DNA from: Chalciporus piperatus
Taxonomy: Eukaryota > Basidiomycota > Agaricomycetes > Boletales > Boletaceae
Reading direction: 5' to 3'
DNA: 41,188 nt
Assembly: GCA_038093975.1 (NCBI GenBank)
Contig: JBBPTG010000217.1
Coordinates: 1-41,188, forward strand
Shown: in pieces, positions 1 through 9,847 of the stretch
How positions within the stretch are numbered: position 1 is the stretch's first letter
Layout: each line of letters begins with the position of its first letter
Notes under the pieces: model-generated
Database searches by the model: none
The model's input: the letters and a program-made list of their open reading frames with translations, nothing else
Told to the model about the DNA's origin: nothing
Position numbers and translations under genes: made by a program

Positions 1-252
1 CGTCTCCGCGTTCTGATGGTCGTCATCGATACAAGGGACTCTGGTTGGGTTGATGTCCAGAATCCCTGTGACGCTCGTAACGACCTGATGGGAATCCTCA
101 CCCTTGGGAACTCTCCTGTCGATGACCGTGGACGGGTCACTCAAATTCTGAGTGCGATATTTCCCCAGCTCGACGGTGTTTATTTTTATTGGTCAGGAGA
201 GTTGGTCGCTGTCGGGCTGCGTGGACACGACTCCGAGTCGGAGGTGGTGTAA
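1..252 (+). CDS. 3' end of an unrecognised protein gene, cut by the window edge
   Basis: The frame is open from base 1 to the stop at 250-252 and encodes at least 83 residues; the 5' part lies outside the window. The tail is mixed hydrophobic and acidic, ends in a Ser/Glu/Val-rich stretch, and has no motif that I can assign. Uninterrupted frame, no low-complexity bias and a convergent arrangement with the minus-strand gene that ends at 540 make a real last exon plausible. The methionine at base 16 is probably internal rather than the start. It could be the C-terminus of an F-box or leucine-rich protein, which are abundant in such genomes, but nothing here proves that. Confidence 0.45.
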   Translation, partial: RLRVLMVVIDTRDSGWVDVQNPCDARNDLMGILTLGNSPVDDRGRVTQILSAIFPQLDGVYFYWSGELVAVGLRGHDSESEVV

Positions 253-539
253 CTGGTTTGTATCATTCTTGCCTTTTGAATTTCGTTGGACCGTAAGCAA
301 TGTATGATGTTTCTGTAGTCTGTGGTTTGTACTGCACTACCTTTCCTGTCCGGTTGAGTTCTTTTCATCCTGATTCCTTGATTCCTGAATTGCTAGCTAT
401 CAGTGCTGTACAACCATTGCCGGATCCGATGAGTCCGTACAAATGTTACCCTTGAGGAGATAAAAGCGAAGCGAGAATAAATGTATAGATGTAGCGTCAT
501 ACAAATGGAGCATCCACCAATCACCAATTCCCAAACAGT
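253..539. other. intergenic, tail-to-tail
   Basis: Short interval between two convergent genes, so it should hold both 3' untranslated regions and polyadenylation signals. I see no repeat, RNA gene or convincing ORF in it. Confidence 0.5.
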
Positions 540-2642
540 TCAAGCTATGACCGTGGTATTGAATAGACGGTTCCCCGTGTCTGTGGTGCCACTGCCGGTA
601 TACTTATTGTCCGAGAGGCGGAGCGCTACGATACTGAGATTGGCGTCATGGACAAGTGCCCGCGCGAGTGGTCCGTCCCCAGTGACGGCTTGGGACTGAA
701 CCACACCGGCCACTACCACGATTCGAGCACCGGCATGCAGATCCCTTGCGCGCTGGATAAACTGCATCGCCGTGTTCCCATTGTTGATCACTGAGTCTAC
801 CAGCAACACGGTGTGTTGCTGCTCGATATGGTGTGGAAGGATGTCCTCAGGCCGCTTGGCGTGGACGAACATGGCAAGCGGGAAAGCGTCGTTGACGCCG
901 AAGGCCATTGCTTCTCCGCCTCGCATTAAAGCGACGATCAGCGTGCGTTGCTCGTGGACGAGTCGATGCCCCTCTGTCTGATGGCCTTGGACGTGTGGGA
1001 TCCGGTATTCTTCGAGGCCGATGAGGTCTGCAAGGAACTGCATTGCCAAATACCACCCAACACGACGATGGGCATCTCTGAGAGCCGGTCCAGCAATGGT
1101 TGCGTCGCGAGTTGGCGTCATGAGAAGTTTAGCGGCGCTCTTGGATGTGGCATGAAGGACCTGAGGACTGGGGCAACGTGGCCGGCGGAAGACTGACTGG
1201 ATGAACTCGAGATCTGTGATATCTACCAGGGGAAGCCTGGTGGTGTCCAACCGCGGCAACACATTGCTGGGCAGCAGGAGTTGCCGCGCTCGAAGACCAC
1301 CGTTGTCGATAGCATCCAACAAAGCCACTTCCATGGTCTTGCTCCGAGTCCGATCCTCACCGACCACGACAATGGCTTGATCCGCCTTGGATAACATGTC
1401 GAGGTCGAGAGGACTATCTCCGAATGCAAAAACATGGAGGTGGTGAATAGTGTGAAGATGAGCGACCAAGGCGGCTTTCACCTCAGCGTTGACGACGACG
1501 GCATCGTTACCGATAGGTCTGGCGCCGATGGTTTTGATCCTGCTGAGGCCTGCTCTCTGCAAGACTCGCTCCCAAATAGTAGCGAGTCCGGAAGTGACAA
1601 CAACCGCCCGGACGTGCTCTGATGCTTCCACCTGCTTCAGGAGCTCCAGGAACTCCGGGTACAGAGTCACTTCCGCCGCCACGGCATCGCAAAGGTCGCT
1701 GAAGTGCAGGTCGCGGTGTACTTCTTCGTACAGCAATTTAGCTTGGCGAAAGGCGGCATACGAATACCCCAGCGGGCCACTAAACAATTCCTTTAACAGA
1801 TCTCCCTCCTCAGAGCCCCGAGACTTGGAAACCATCCTCCAGAACAGCGCGCCGGTATCCGCCACGGCCAACGTCCTGTCCCCGTCCACAACCAAGACTG
1901 TCTGTAACTTTTCCAACCCGCGACCCAGGGCCTGGTCCAGAATGCTCTTGGCACGGTGAAGATTGTATTCCTCAGTGTGGACCCGGAAGTCGTGTGCAAG
2001 AGCCGAAGCATCTGCCACAAGGTCTGACAACCGACCCAAGCCGATCACTGAGAACAAAATGCCGTGATCCATGCAGAGACGGTGCAGCTGTGACTTCTCC
2101 TCCTCTTGCCATCTGCGAAGATGTTCGACAGATACAGCCGCGCGCGTCTTTTCTGAGTCGTCCAGTCTGCGTTGGGCAATCACCTCGGCTGGGACGCCCA
2201 GGTAAATGATATGAGTGTATGTGCTCAGGTCCCCCCTGGTGCACACTGCTTTTCCTGCCTCCTCTCCTTCGGCCCAGAACATGAAGTGCCCCGTGATAAG
2301 GGCGGCGCGGCCGGTGGTGGTACATTCATTGCCGATCGTGGTAATGGCGAGTTGCCGGTATATGGTCTTGTCGTGTTCCGGCAGCTTCTGGAACGCCTCG
2401 AGCCCGCCGAAAACGAGGGATGAAATCATAGCAGAGCCTTCATAGAAGGAAAAATGCCCCGAATCTTGGAGTTCTAGAGTGAGTTTGTCGAGCAAGAAGG
2501 TCTTGCCCGAACCAGGAATGCCGTAGATGCCGATGACTACTGGCTTGGAATTTGGAATGTCAGGGCTGGCAGGATGCCTCAGCTGGTCTGCCCCCGTGTT
2601 GCCGGGAGAGCTAGTCAATAATTTCGGCCGTTCTGAAGGCAT
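540..2642 (-). CDS. P-loop kinase / HAD hydrolase / uracil phosphoribosyltransferase three-domain fusion
   Basis: A single-exon reading frame of 700 residues from the ATG at 2642; the frame extends upstream only to a TTG, so that ATG is the likely start. Three domains are visible. Residues about 36-235 are a P-loop kinase-like domain with Walker A GIPGSGKT (41-48). Residues about 248-450 are a HAD hydrolase: DGDRT with Asp253 and Asp255, Thr350-Ser351, a candidate Lys389, and GDSPLDLDM at 408-416. Residues about 510-700 are UPRT-like: MRGGEAM near 573, the PRPP-loop equivalent VDSVINNGNT ending at 624, and the C-terminal TDTGNRLFNT near 687. UPRT makes UMP from uracil and PRPP; the HAD domain probably dephosphorylates a small metabolite and the P-loop domain may phosphorylate a nucleoside. 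The PRPP loop departs from the usual DPMLATG form, so UPRT activity is uncertain. It is probably cytosolic pyrimidine salvage or a nucleotide-sensing variant. Confidence 0.88.
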   Translation of the reverse strand: MPSERPKLLTSSPGNTGADQLRHPASPDIPNSKPVVIGIYGIPGSGKTFLLDKLTLELQDSGHFSFYEGSAMISSLVFGGLEAFQKLPEHDKTIYRQLAITTIGNECTTTGRAALITGHFMFWAEGEEAGKAVCTRGDLSTYTHIIYLGVPAEVIAQRRLDDSEKTRAAVSVEHLRRWQEEEKSQLHRLCMDHGILFSVIGLGRLSDLVADASALAHDFRVHTEEYNLHRAKSILDQALGRGLEKLQTVLVVDGDRTLAVADTGALFWRMVSKSRGSEEGDLLKELFSGPLGYSYAAFRQAKLLYEEVHRDLHFSDLCDAVAAEVTLYPEFLELLKQVEASEHVRAVVVTSGLATIWERVLQRAGLSRIKTIGARPIGNDAVVVNAEVKAALVAHLHTIHHLHVFAFGDSPLDLDMLSKADQAIVVVGEDRTRSKTMEVALLDAIDNGGLRARQLLLPSNVLPRLDTTRLPLVDITDLEFIQSVFRRPRCPSPQVLHATSKSAAKLLMTPTRDATIAGPALRDAHRRVGWYLAMQFLADLIGLEEYRIPHVQGHQTEGHRLVHEQRTLIVALMRGGEAMAFGVNDAFPLAMFVHAKRPEDILPHHIEQQHTVLLVDSVINNGNTAMQFIQRARDLHAGARIVVVAGVVQSQAVTGDGPLARALVHDANLSIVALRLSDNKYTGSGTTDTGNRLFNTTVIA

Positions 2643-3401
2643 AAAACTAAAGGCGCTAAACGAGGGGTGACGAGTCTCAGCCGATGTCACTGGAGACAAC
2701 GCTATATCATTACCTAGACGAGGTGTGACGAGTCTAGGTACAGTGAGTAATAATGTAAGTACGATGAGTGAATAACAAATAACATACCTCAGTCACTCGA
2801 GACAACACTGAGGAAAGAAGAGTAAGACTCTCGTGAGACTACGAGTATGTGTGACGTGACGAGTGACAGTAGCGAGATGATACAGTAACCTGAATAGGTG
2901 GGAAACCCATCGTGTTTCCAGTAATTCCTTCCAGATGCGTACGAAGACGATCGTCCGTTTCGGACGCCAATGATCCCGTTAACGTTGCAAGAGCTGGCCA
3001 TGAGAAGAAAGGATGACGTGAAATGGAAAAAAAGAGAACAGGGACGGGAATCAAGTAGAAACGATAAGTAAGGGGCGATGTGCGCACGAAAAGACGACGG
3101 AGGACAGGCGGGCGATTTAGGAGAACGATGTCGATCGAAGAGGTAAATCTAAGACAACCGTCTCGGTGACGCAGAGGCGTGCAGAAAGCGAAAGCTCGGA
3201 GGATCTGAAATTTTAGTGCGGGGCAAAGAAGGAGTTGCGAGGAGAGAATGAGACTTCGTTTACCCTCATTACAGCGGTTTGCGAATGTAATGGCAATCCG
3301 GATTTTTTTTTGTTTCGGCGCGTGACCGAAAAAGGAAATTCTGTACTACCGCGTCGAAGGGCTACAACACGACAACGCATATACCCAGCATCACGACGAC
3401 G
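2643..3401. other. intergenic with 5' leaders of two divergent genes
   Basis: This stretch lies between the divergently oriented UPRT fusion gene and the transposase. It is rich in short GACGAGT/AGTGA-type motifs (2645-2870) and has several minus-strand GT..AG pairs that could be leader introns of the UPRT gene. I see no coding frame that continues either gene. No clear transposon terminus was found upstream of the transposase. Confidence 0.4.
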
Positions 3402-4546
3402 ATGGGCAATCGAAGAATTAGCGACGACATCAAGGAATGTGCTTTAGAGCTATGGAACCATGGGTGGCCCCTCGACGACATCTGCGAAGTCCTTCAGGTT
3501 TCCGAACGCAGCTGCTACCGGTGGCGCCGGATCTTCGAGGAGCATGGTTCTGTAAATCGACCACCTTCCCCACTTCTTGGACGCACCCGACTACTCACGC
3601 GAGCTACCTTGATGGCACTAGAAGGCCTCTATGCTGAAGATTCCAATCTTTTCCTCGATGAAGCCTGTACCTGGCTTGGAGTCCAACATGATATCACGAT
3701 CTCGCCAGCAACTTTATGTCGAAACCTTCGAGAGGCAGGACTCAGTCGCAAAATTCTCCGAAAGATAGCCTCCGAGCGAAACGAAGTACGAAGGGAAGAA
3801 TTCAAAACCATGCTCCAAACCGACTTCATCGGCGATGGCTCCGAATTTGTTGTGGTCGATGAAACAAGCAAGGACGAGCGCACATATGCACGACATTACG
3901 GGCGTGCACCACGCGGTCAACGAGCCCATGTCACGGATGTCTTTGTCCGTGGTGATAGGTACTCGTTGTGTGCAGCATTGACAGTCGAAGGATATCTTGC
4001 CGCTCGTGTTATCCCGGGATCATATGATGCAGGCGAGTTCTATGACTTTATCGCAGAAGAAGTTGTAAGTGAACTGTACTATGTTTCTCTACTCATGCAT
4101 GAGCTGCCATTTACAGATCCCTTATATGAATCCATTCCCGCAATCACACTCTGTGCTCGTTCTTGATAACTGCCGCATCCATCACAATCCTGAGCTCACG
4201 GAGCTTTTCGAGGATGCAGGTTTGTATCCAATACTCTCTTTCATGACTTATTGGTGCAAATTTACAGGCTGTATATTACTCTTTCTGCCACCGTACTCTC
4301 CAGATCTCACACCAATCGAGGAATCCTTTAGTACACGTAAGTAATCATGTTTTTCTTGCATTGGTTGTTGCGACTTGATAGTCAACAGTCAAAGCATATA
4401 TTCGCCGACACGGCGATCAACTACGCCAAATCCCAGATCCGCTTGAATCACTTCTCGAAGCCACCAGTTGCATCACAGCGGAGAAGGCGGAGGGATGGTT
4501 CAAGCATGCGGGCTACATTGTCGACCACATCAGGAAAATCGTGTAG
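3402..4546 (+). CDS. IS630/Tc1/mariner-superfamily transposase, DD34E, four exons
   Basis: Exons 3402-4064, 4117-4219, 4268-4336 and 4389-4546 join in phase to a 330-residue protein. Introns are 52, 48 and 52 bp, beginning GTAAGT, GTTTGT and GTAAGT and ending in AG. The N-terminal third is a paired-like helix-turn-helix DNA-binding region (ISDDIKECALELW and SERSCYRWRRIF). The catalytic core shows the first Asp in VVVDETSKDERTYARHYGR, the second in VLVLDNCRIHH, and the Glu in PYSPDLTPIEE, with 34 residues between the second Asp and the Glu. That spacing is typical of the IS630-Tc1 group, which cuts and pastes DNA at TA dinucleotides. The frame has no stops or frameshifts, so the gene may be active or recently active. 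I could not find convincing terminal inverted repeats or a TA duplication, so the element limits are not called. Confidence 0.9.
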
Positions 4547-5034
4547 TCCTTATCTAAGCTTATTCATACTTTTTGCTTCATCTAAGTTTAAATTAAGCAT
4601 ACCGCCGAAAAAGCAAACCAAGTACCATACAAGCTAGGTCTGTGTCTTATTTCTCCTTAATCACACTTGTGTGGTCCCTCACGAGCATGCAGAAAATGAA
4701 ACAAAGGCGAGACTAATATTACTACCACGCCTGTATATACAAGTGGAAAAAGAGTATTAAGTGAGTATCGCAAGCGGGAGAAAAAAAATCGGGCGATACA
4801 TGACCAGGGTAGAGCAAAACAGGCAGACACGCAAGAGCGACATGGGAGTAAGGGGGGAGACCGGAAAGCTTAGCTAATGCATGGATAAAATAAGGTGGGG
4901 GTGAGCGTGAACCAGAACAGGGCAGAATGATGGTTATAAGACTGGGAAGAAGTGGAGGAGACAGGAAAGCTCGGCGTATGAATAGAAAGAGAGGTGACGG
5001 GGTGACGGGCGAGCTTGCTCGACGGAGAACAATT
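4547..5034. other. intergenic between transposase and gene F
   Basis: Non-coding by eye. It should carry the 3' ends of the transposase (+) and of gene F (-), which converge here. A minus-strand open frame (4722-5201) is Pro/Leu/Phe-rich. It could be a last exon of gene F if a GTAAGA..CATAG intron at about 5041-5090 is used, but its composition looks non-coding. Confidence 0.35.
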
Positions 5035-6501
5035 CTATGACAGACGATTAGTATGAACAACAATATAAAAAATAATCTTACAGAGATCTGCGCGGGGATT
5101 TCGTGAGCCAATCCCGCTGGAGCTGCCGCTCGCTTCACCAACACCGCTCCCACTCCTCGCAGTCTTGTGGGCACGCGCTGCCGCAAATGTCGCCTGTACA
5201 AAATCTTCTCCCCGGCTCTGAATTGATTCCTTATAACCCTCGGTGTCAGAATTCCAATTGGCAGATGAGAACTGAAAGGGTGCCGAAGTTTCCCGTCCTG
5301 TTTGCTTGTTAAGAACTTTCGGGAGCTTGATTTTCATCTTCTTGTCTGGACTGCCAGCCATTTCTAGTAAGACCTGCTCGACGTCGATGGTCCCATTGGC
5401 AATAAACAGCACCGCTCGCTCCAACTATCAATCAATAGATTGGTGAGAAGTGGACAAAAAAGCAAATGTCAAGCCTACCGCAGCCGATGCCATAGCGATG
5501 AGACCTGCACCATTCTTGCCGGCGGCCATAGCTCGTGTATCCCACCCAGGAACGGTGACAAAGGATGTGATATCACTTAGGTGGGTGGTTGCAATTAGTT
5601 CAATAAGGAATGATGAACGATACATCCCCTCTGGCTCTAGTACATCGGGATCCTCTCGTAAGAAACGATACCCAGCGATAAGCTCGCGCGCCACGGAAAG
5701 AATGTCGGTGTCGTCGTCGAGCTTTGAGAAGAAATCAATCATCATAGCGAGAGCGGTGGAGCCAAGGCCGCTGCGCCACTCGCTGAGCCGTTGATGCGTC
5801 TACAGGTGTCAGCACATGATGAAATGAAAAAGAGCTGGCTATGATGCTTACCACAGTGAAAACCGAGCCTGTATTAGTGACACGATATTTAACGTCTGGG
5901 TAAACACTGCTACTGGATGCCTGGGGCACTTGGCTACTGGCTCACTTGTCTGACTGGCTCCAGTCAGACAAGTAAGCTCCAGTCATTTCAGACTTTTTAC
6001 AGTCTTGCTGATGCAACGTCAAAAATGCGCTGCAAGGCTGTTGCAAGCTGCTCATCAGGGACATTCCATGGGTTCGTTTGGACGCTGCACCATAGAGTTG
6101 CAGTGGAGATGAACGACTTGGACCAGCGGTGATCAGTTGGTACCGGGAGATCTTTGTTGCCATACTGCTTCTTCACGACATCGATTATGTAGCCATCTGG
6201 ATCACGGGGACGGTCCTGAGATTCTCCCGTGCCAGTAGGGTTAGTGGTGCTGGGAGCGACCATGACTGAAGGGGCTTGTGCGGGCGGACCAGTCGAGGAA
6301 TCTTCTTCGGATTTGACCTTCTTGCGGGGAGGTGCGGTGGAGTCCTTCATCTTTATACCCACAGATGTCTAGAAGTATGTTAGATAATATTAATCTGTTG
6401 TTGTCACGCCAACTCACCGTTGATGTGGTTCGATGCATATCAGCATCAACATTCTCATTCTGTGTCGTATCCTCCACTAGGTCGTCAGGGTGAGTGCTCA
6501 T
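5035..6501 (-). CDS. gene F: uncharacterised fungal protein, five exons, in the KDZ gene row
   Basis: Exons 6501-6418, 6368-6001, 5906-5852, 5799-5479 and 5424-5035 join in phase to 405 residues. The first 100 residues are polar and disordered with a basic PPRKKVK stretch, a possible nuclear signal. The rest looks globular and mostly alpha-helical: an HQRLSEWRSGLGSTALAM helix, a Phe/Asp-rich segment, then VPGWDTRAMAAGKNGAGLI and LERAVLFIANGTI. This pattern resembles large families of unknown-function proteins common in agaricomycetes; I cannot name the domain reliably. It is the last of five co-oriented genes after the KDZ transposase. Intron 5907-6000 is unusual because its sequence matches a foldback-transposon end. 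Upstream, a coding-like frame ending in the start region (about 6502-6600) is offset by one base at a run of T (6604-6608), so the true N-terminus may be longer. An alternative 3' exon is possible. Confidence 0.68.
5905..6014 (-). mobile_element. remnant of the CAGT-rich foldback family, now inside an intron of gene F
   Basis: Read on the minus strand from 6013, CATCAGCAAGACTG then T then AAAAAGTCTGAA matches the terminal repeat of the large element at 37923-40569 except for one C-to-T change. CAGT/CCAGTAG-type internal units follow. That change creates the GT used as donor at 6000. The remnant is about 110 bp and lacks a full second terminus. Confidence 0.65.
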
Positions 6502-7434
6502 GGTCTCCTCGTCACAAGCTGGACTACTCGGTTCGCTGTCGGGAACTGGTTCAGCTGCATCAAGCTTGCGTTTGAGAGTGGAGGAAACACCCTTGGCACC
6601 ACTTTTTCACGCTTCCCACGACCTCGAGGGGGGGTTACTTTGCAGGCACAAACCAACCTCAGAGGTCCGCGCCCTCCAGCCAAATGCAAATGCGGAACTA
6701 AAACCATTATGTCACCTTCCCCGGCCAGTCACAGTGATGCCTGCGACCATCCGCGACCATTCGGCAGATGCTTTTAGGATGCTTTTCCAACTATTTGCCA
6801 ACCCTCTCGCGCAGTCTCGCCTCCATCATCCGGTCATCCAGGGCATATTTTCAATGATCCCGCGGCCATTTTCCGCGCTCTCTCATCCTTCCTCTGACCA
6901 TTGTGGGCATATTTTCGACCATCTTGCAGGCACTCTCGGGCACATTGTCAACCACCTTGTGGCCACTCGCGCGCGCATTTTCGACCATCTCGCGGGCACT
7001 CGCTCGCGCCTCGTCCATCCGTCTACAACGCCTTTTTGACCATCCATACACTGTTTTCCCGGTCGTCTGCCTGGTGCGTTTTTCGTCCGTCTTCAATGCA
7101 TTTCAATCGTCTAGCGCTTTTCTTGGGCGCTTTCGTGTCCAGTTGTAGGCCATTTCCGTGCAGCCTGTCCCACTTCTCGTTCGCTTTCATGTCAATGTAT
7201 TTCCTACTAGCCTCGTGTACATCAGAAGTCACTATGGTTCCTCATGTACTTAGATCACACAAAACTTGGGAGAAAACATTGTATTCAAGGAAATATGCTG
7301 AGGTCACAACGAGAACTTCCGATATGAGTAACGAGACTGCTCGCCTGCGAACTGCACGACTTATCTACGGACAAAAAACACATCACGCACGGACAAAACA
7401 ACGATGAACAAAGCAATCAGTCTACTTATCGACC
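6502..7434. other. gap between gene B and gene F with a degenerate 33-bp tandem repeat
   Basis: No gene is supported here, although the 6502-6600 part may code for the N-terminus of gene F. The middle (6838-7035) is a tandem array with a 33-bp period. The remainder should hold the gene B 3' end and the gene F promoter. Confidence 0.4.
6838..7035. repeat. 33-bp tandem repeat, about five degenerate copies
   Basis: Units run along the pattern GGGCATATTTTCGACCATCT followed by TGCAGGCACTCTC. Three consecutive, exactly 33-bp copies start near 6905, and more diverged ones lie on either side. The sequence is not related to the 33-bp GGGCCGATGCA arrays of the foldback elements. Confidence 0.6.
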
Positions 7435-9003
7435 CTACTGATCCCCCAGCATGCCATCGTGTGGGTGGCGCACCTGCTCGGAATGTGCTGGTGCATTGGC
7501 AGTTGGATAGCCGTTTGGATAGACGAACATTTGGCCATTGGACGTGGCGGCGACCTCTTGGCGCGGAACTGGGCGAGGCGGGGCAGGGAGGGGACGCTGG
7601 GCTGATTGGCCACGGTAGTAGTTCGGGAGTTCGTACGGCGCATTCCCATTGTACATTCCGCGAATCTGCGCCTCACCTTGAGCAAAGGCAGGGAGCGCGC
7701 GATTGTTGTCCCGCGGCATCTCCGTGTATTGGCCCCATGGTGCATAGGGAAAGAAACCACTCGAATATGCTTGAAATCGAGGGTCAGGACCTCGAGGACC
7801 ATACCAACCACCCATGTAGTGGATGGGATCATTGAAGTTGCCATGACCACCATCTTGAGGCGCTAGATGAGGGGACTGCATGTCACCCTGTGCCACAGCA
7901 CCAGCGCGAATGTCAGGAAATCCGTGCGAAGGGATAAACGGAGGTAAACCACGCTCGTGCATAGGCTGAGCGAGCAGGGGAAGCGGACGTGGAGCATACA
8001 GGTTACCACCCAGGAGTGGTACAGCGTGGTCTTGTGTGGCGATGGAGGCCTGCGGAGACGGGAGGGCATTGTCTATACTGACAGAGGTGGCGGGGGTGTG
8101 GACGCGACCTTCTTCGGCCGCTAACATCTTCGCAACCGAGGTAGAGACTAACTCTGGCTCACCCATTGATGTTGTCATTGGCCCCATTGCCGTTCGCGCT
8201 ACAGTCCTGTGGCGAAGGCTAAAGGGGTCAACGGAGTCCCCGTCGACCGCGCTCCCATACTTCTTCGTGAAGGGCCTGGGTCTCGGACGTTCGTGGTGAG
8301 AAGAGGGACCGGCGTTTGTAGGCGCAACGACCTGAGCAGGAAGAATGGGGAGGGGCGCGTCTTTCGAGGCAGTGGTCTCAGTGGGTTTTTCCGGGGCGGT
8401 AGTCTCTGCGGGATTGAGAGACGCAGTGAGGGGTGCTGATACCATTGCCACATTGGTCGTCACAGCTGTTTCCATTGAAGCAGGTGGAGGCACTGCAGCA
8501 GGGTCCGCATTGTCGTCACTGTATTGAGGATTGGCAGTGTGGCGGCGTGCTGGGGCCGGAGGGAGGGAAGGGAGGGAAGCACCGTTGGTCTTCGAATGGG
8601 GTGCCAGCATCTTGTCAGCGTTGAGAACTGGTGTCGAATGAGAATCATCAGCTTCGTACGAAATCGGGTCGATGTGCACGGTGGCGAGCAAGCTGTTTGA
8701 TGGCGACGTGTTCATGACAGGTAGCTCATCTTCAGACGGCGGCGGGGATGAGCAGATCCGCTTGCGCGCAATCTTCTTCGGCACATCAACAGCTTTTCCT
8801 TTACCCTTGGCCATGAATGACGGTCTGCGAGAAACGATTTCAACGATGGCTTGCTTTTTGGAAGCGCGGGTAGAGAGGTCGACTTTGGACTTGCGTTTGC
8901 GATTGGAAGCATTGTGCTCGTGCTCGGAGGAGTCATGCTGTGTCATACCTCCATCATCATTTGCCTCAAGCTCCTTTGTGGTATCCTTGTTGGCATTCTC
9001 GTC
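7435..9003 (-). CDS. gene B, 3' part of the split last exon (Pro-rich, disordered C-terminal half)
   Basis: This open frame ends at a stop at 7435. It is rich in Pro, Ala, Ser and Asp/Glu, with basic clusters (RKRKSK; KKIARKRICSSPPPSEDELP) and a Tyr/Gly/Pro-rich tail (GGWYGPRGPDPRF). The frame runs on to 9105 into the adjacent foldback element, but only the part up to 9003 is native. The 7-bp TCTCGTC at 8997-9003 recurs at 12529-12535 on the far side of the element. Deleting 9004-12528 and one copy joins this segment to the gene B exon ending near 12529 in the same phase; the joined last exon would be 2006 bp. It is thus the C-terminal half of gene B and not a gene of its own. The product would be a disordered tail with nuclear-type basic patches; no enzymatic motif is visible. 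Confidence 0.7.
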   Translation of the reverse strand, partial: DENANKDTTKELEANDDGGMTQHDSSEHEHNASNRKRKSKVDLSTRASKKQAIVEIVSRRPSFMAKGKGKAVDVPKKIARKRICSSPPPSEDELPVMNTSPSNSLLATVHIDPISYEADDSHSTPVLNADKMLAPHSKTNGASLPSLPPAPARRHTANPQYSDDNADPAAVPPPASMETAVTTNVAMVSAPLTASLNPAETTAPEKPTETTASKDAPLPILPAQVVAPTNAGPSSHHERPRPRPFTKKYGSAVDGDSVDPFSLRHRTVARTAMGPMTTSMGEPELVSTSVAKMLAAEEGRVHTPATSVSIDNALPSPQASIATQDHAVPLLGGNLYAPRPLPLLAQPMHERGLPPFIPSHGFPDIRAGAVAQGDMQSPHLAPQDGGHGNFNDPIHYMGGWYGPRGPDPRFQAYSSGFFPYAPWGQYTEMPRDNNRALPAFAQGEAQIRGMYNGNAPYELPNYYRGQSAQRPLPAPPRPVPRQEVAATSNGQMFVYPNGYPTANAPAHSEQVRHPHDGMLGDQ

Positions 9004-9394
9004 CACATAGCGTAGTCCATTTGTACCCTGATCCAGGGCCAGCTGATCACCAATTAGGCCGTGCTCTACTGGCCGGCTAACAATTGGCCGCTGGTGTATG
9101 ATCACCTAGGTTAGGGATCGGCTAGTAATAGAATGTACACGTAGAGTAGGGATCAGCCAATGTACCATTGTGCCCTGGCAATGGGAATGGCCAACACAAA
9201 GGTTCCATGAGGGAATTCTGGCCGGAATGGCGCATCACCCGTCCTGCCTGCATCAGGGCTCGGCCCATAGAGAATAGGATGAGCCTCACGTGCAGGAATG
9301 GCCAATGGGCTGAGTGTGTCTGACGTACAGGGATGGGCCGATGCATTGAGGCCCAACGCGTAGTGATGGCCGATGAATCCAGCGTCACCAGAGG

Positions 9395-9612
9395 ATGTAC
9401 GATGCATTGAGGCTCATGCATAGAATGGGCCGATGCAATCAGTGTCAATGTGTAGGAATGGGCCGATGCATTGAACCTCAATGCGTAGGATGTACGATGC
9501 AATCAGTGTCAATGCGTAGTAATGGGCGATGGGCTGAGCTCAATGCGTATGGGACGGCCGATGCAATCAGTGTCGACGTAGGATGGCCCAATGGGCGAGG
9601 TGCAATGGGTAG
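9395..9612 (+). repeat. 33-bp tandem array, left arm of foldback copy 1
   Basis: Units follow GTAGGAATGGGCCGATGCA plus TTGAGCCTCAATGC, or the variant with ATCAGTGTCAATG. Two sub-types alternate. Confidence 0.75.
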
Positions 9613-9847
9613 GGATAGTTGTGTCATGCGTCTCAGGGCTGGCCTCTGCTGCCAACCCACCGGCCCCCCCGCTCCCATGGGCCCATCAACCCCTCAGCCG
9701 ATTCCTCGGTCACCTGTTGATCTCATCAGCAAATTATCCATTTAGGGACAGAATTTGCCCATGACACAGCCGTGCCACAGCCACTGGCCAAGTTCACACT
9801 GTCCACAGGCCTCATCAGGCCACAGTACACCAGGAAACCCGTAGTTA

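Noticed and set aside
2643..2699. UPRT fusion protein starting at 2699
   Set aside because: The codon there is TTG; the first ATG in frame is at 2642.
3190..4625. Terminal inverted repeats of the Tc1-type element (TTTCGGCG near 3320 and its complement near 4605)
   Set aside because: Only about eight bases match, there is no clean TA duplication, and the flanking bases differ.
7435..9105. A separate 556-residue single-exon gene starting at 9105
   Set aside because: Its first 34 or so codons lie in the foldback element, and the rest joins gene B in phase across a 7-bp target duplication.
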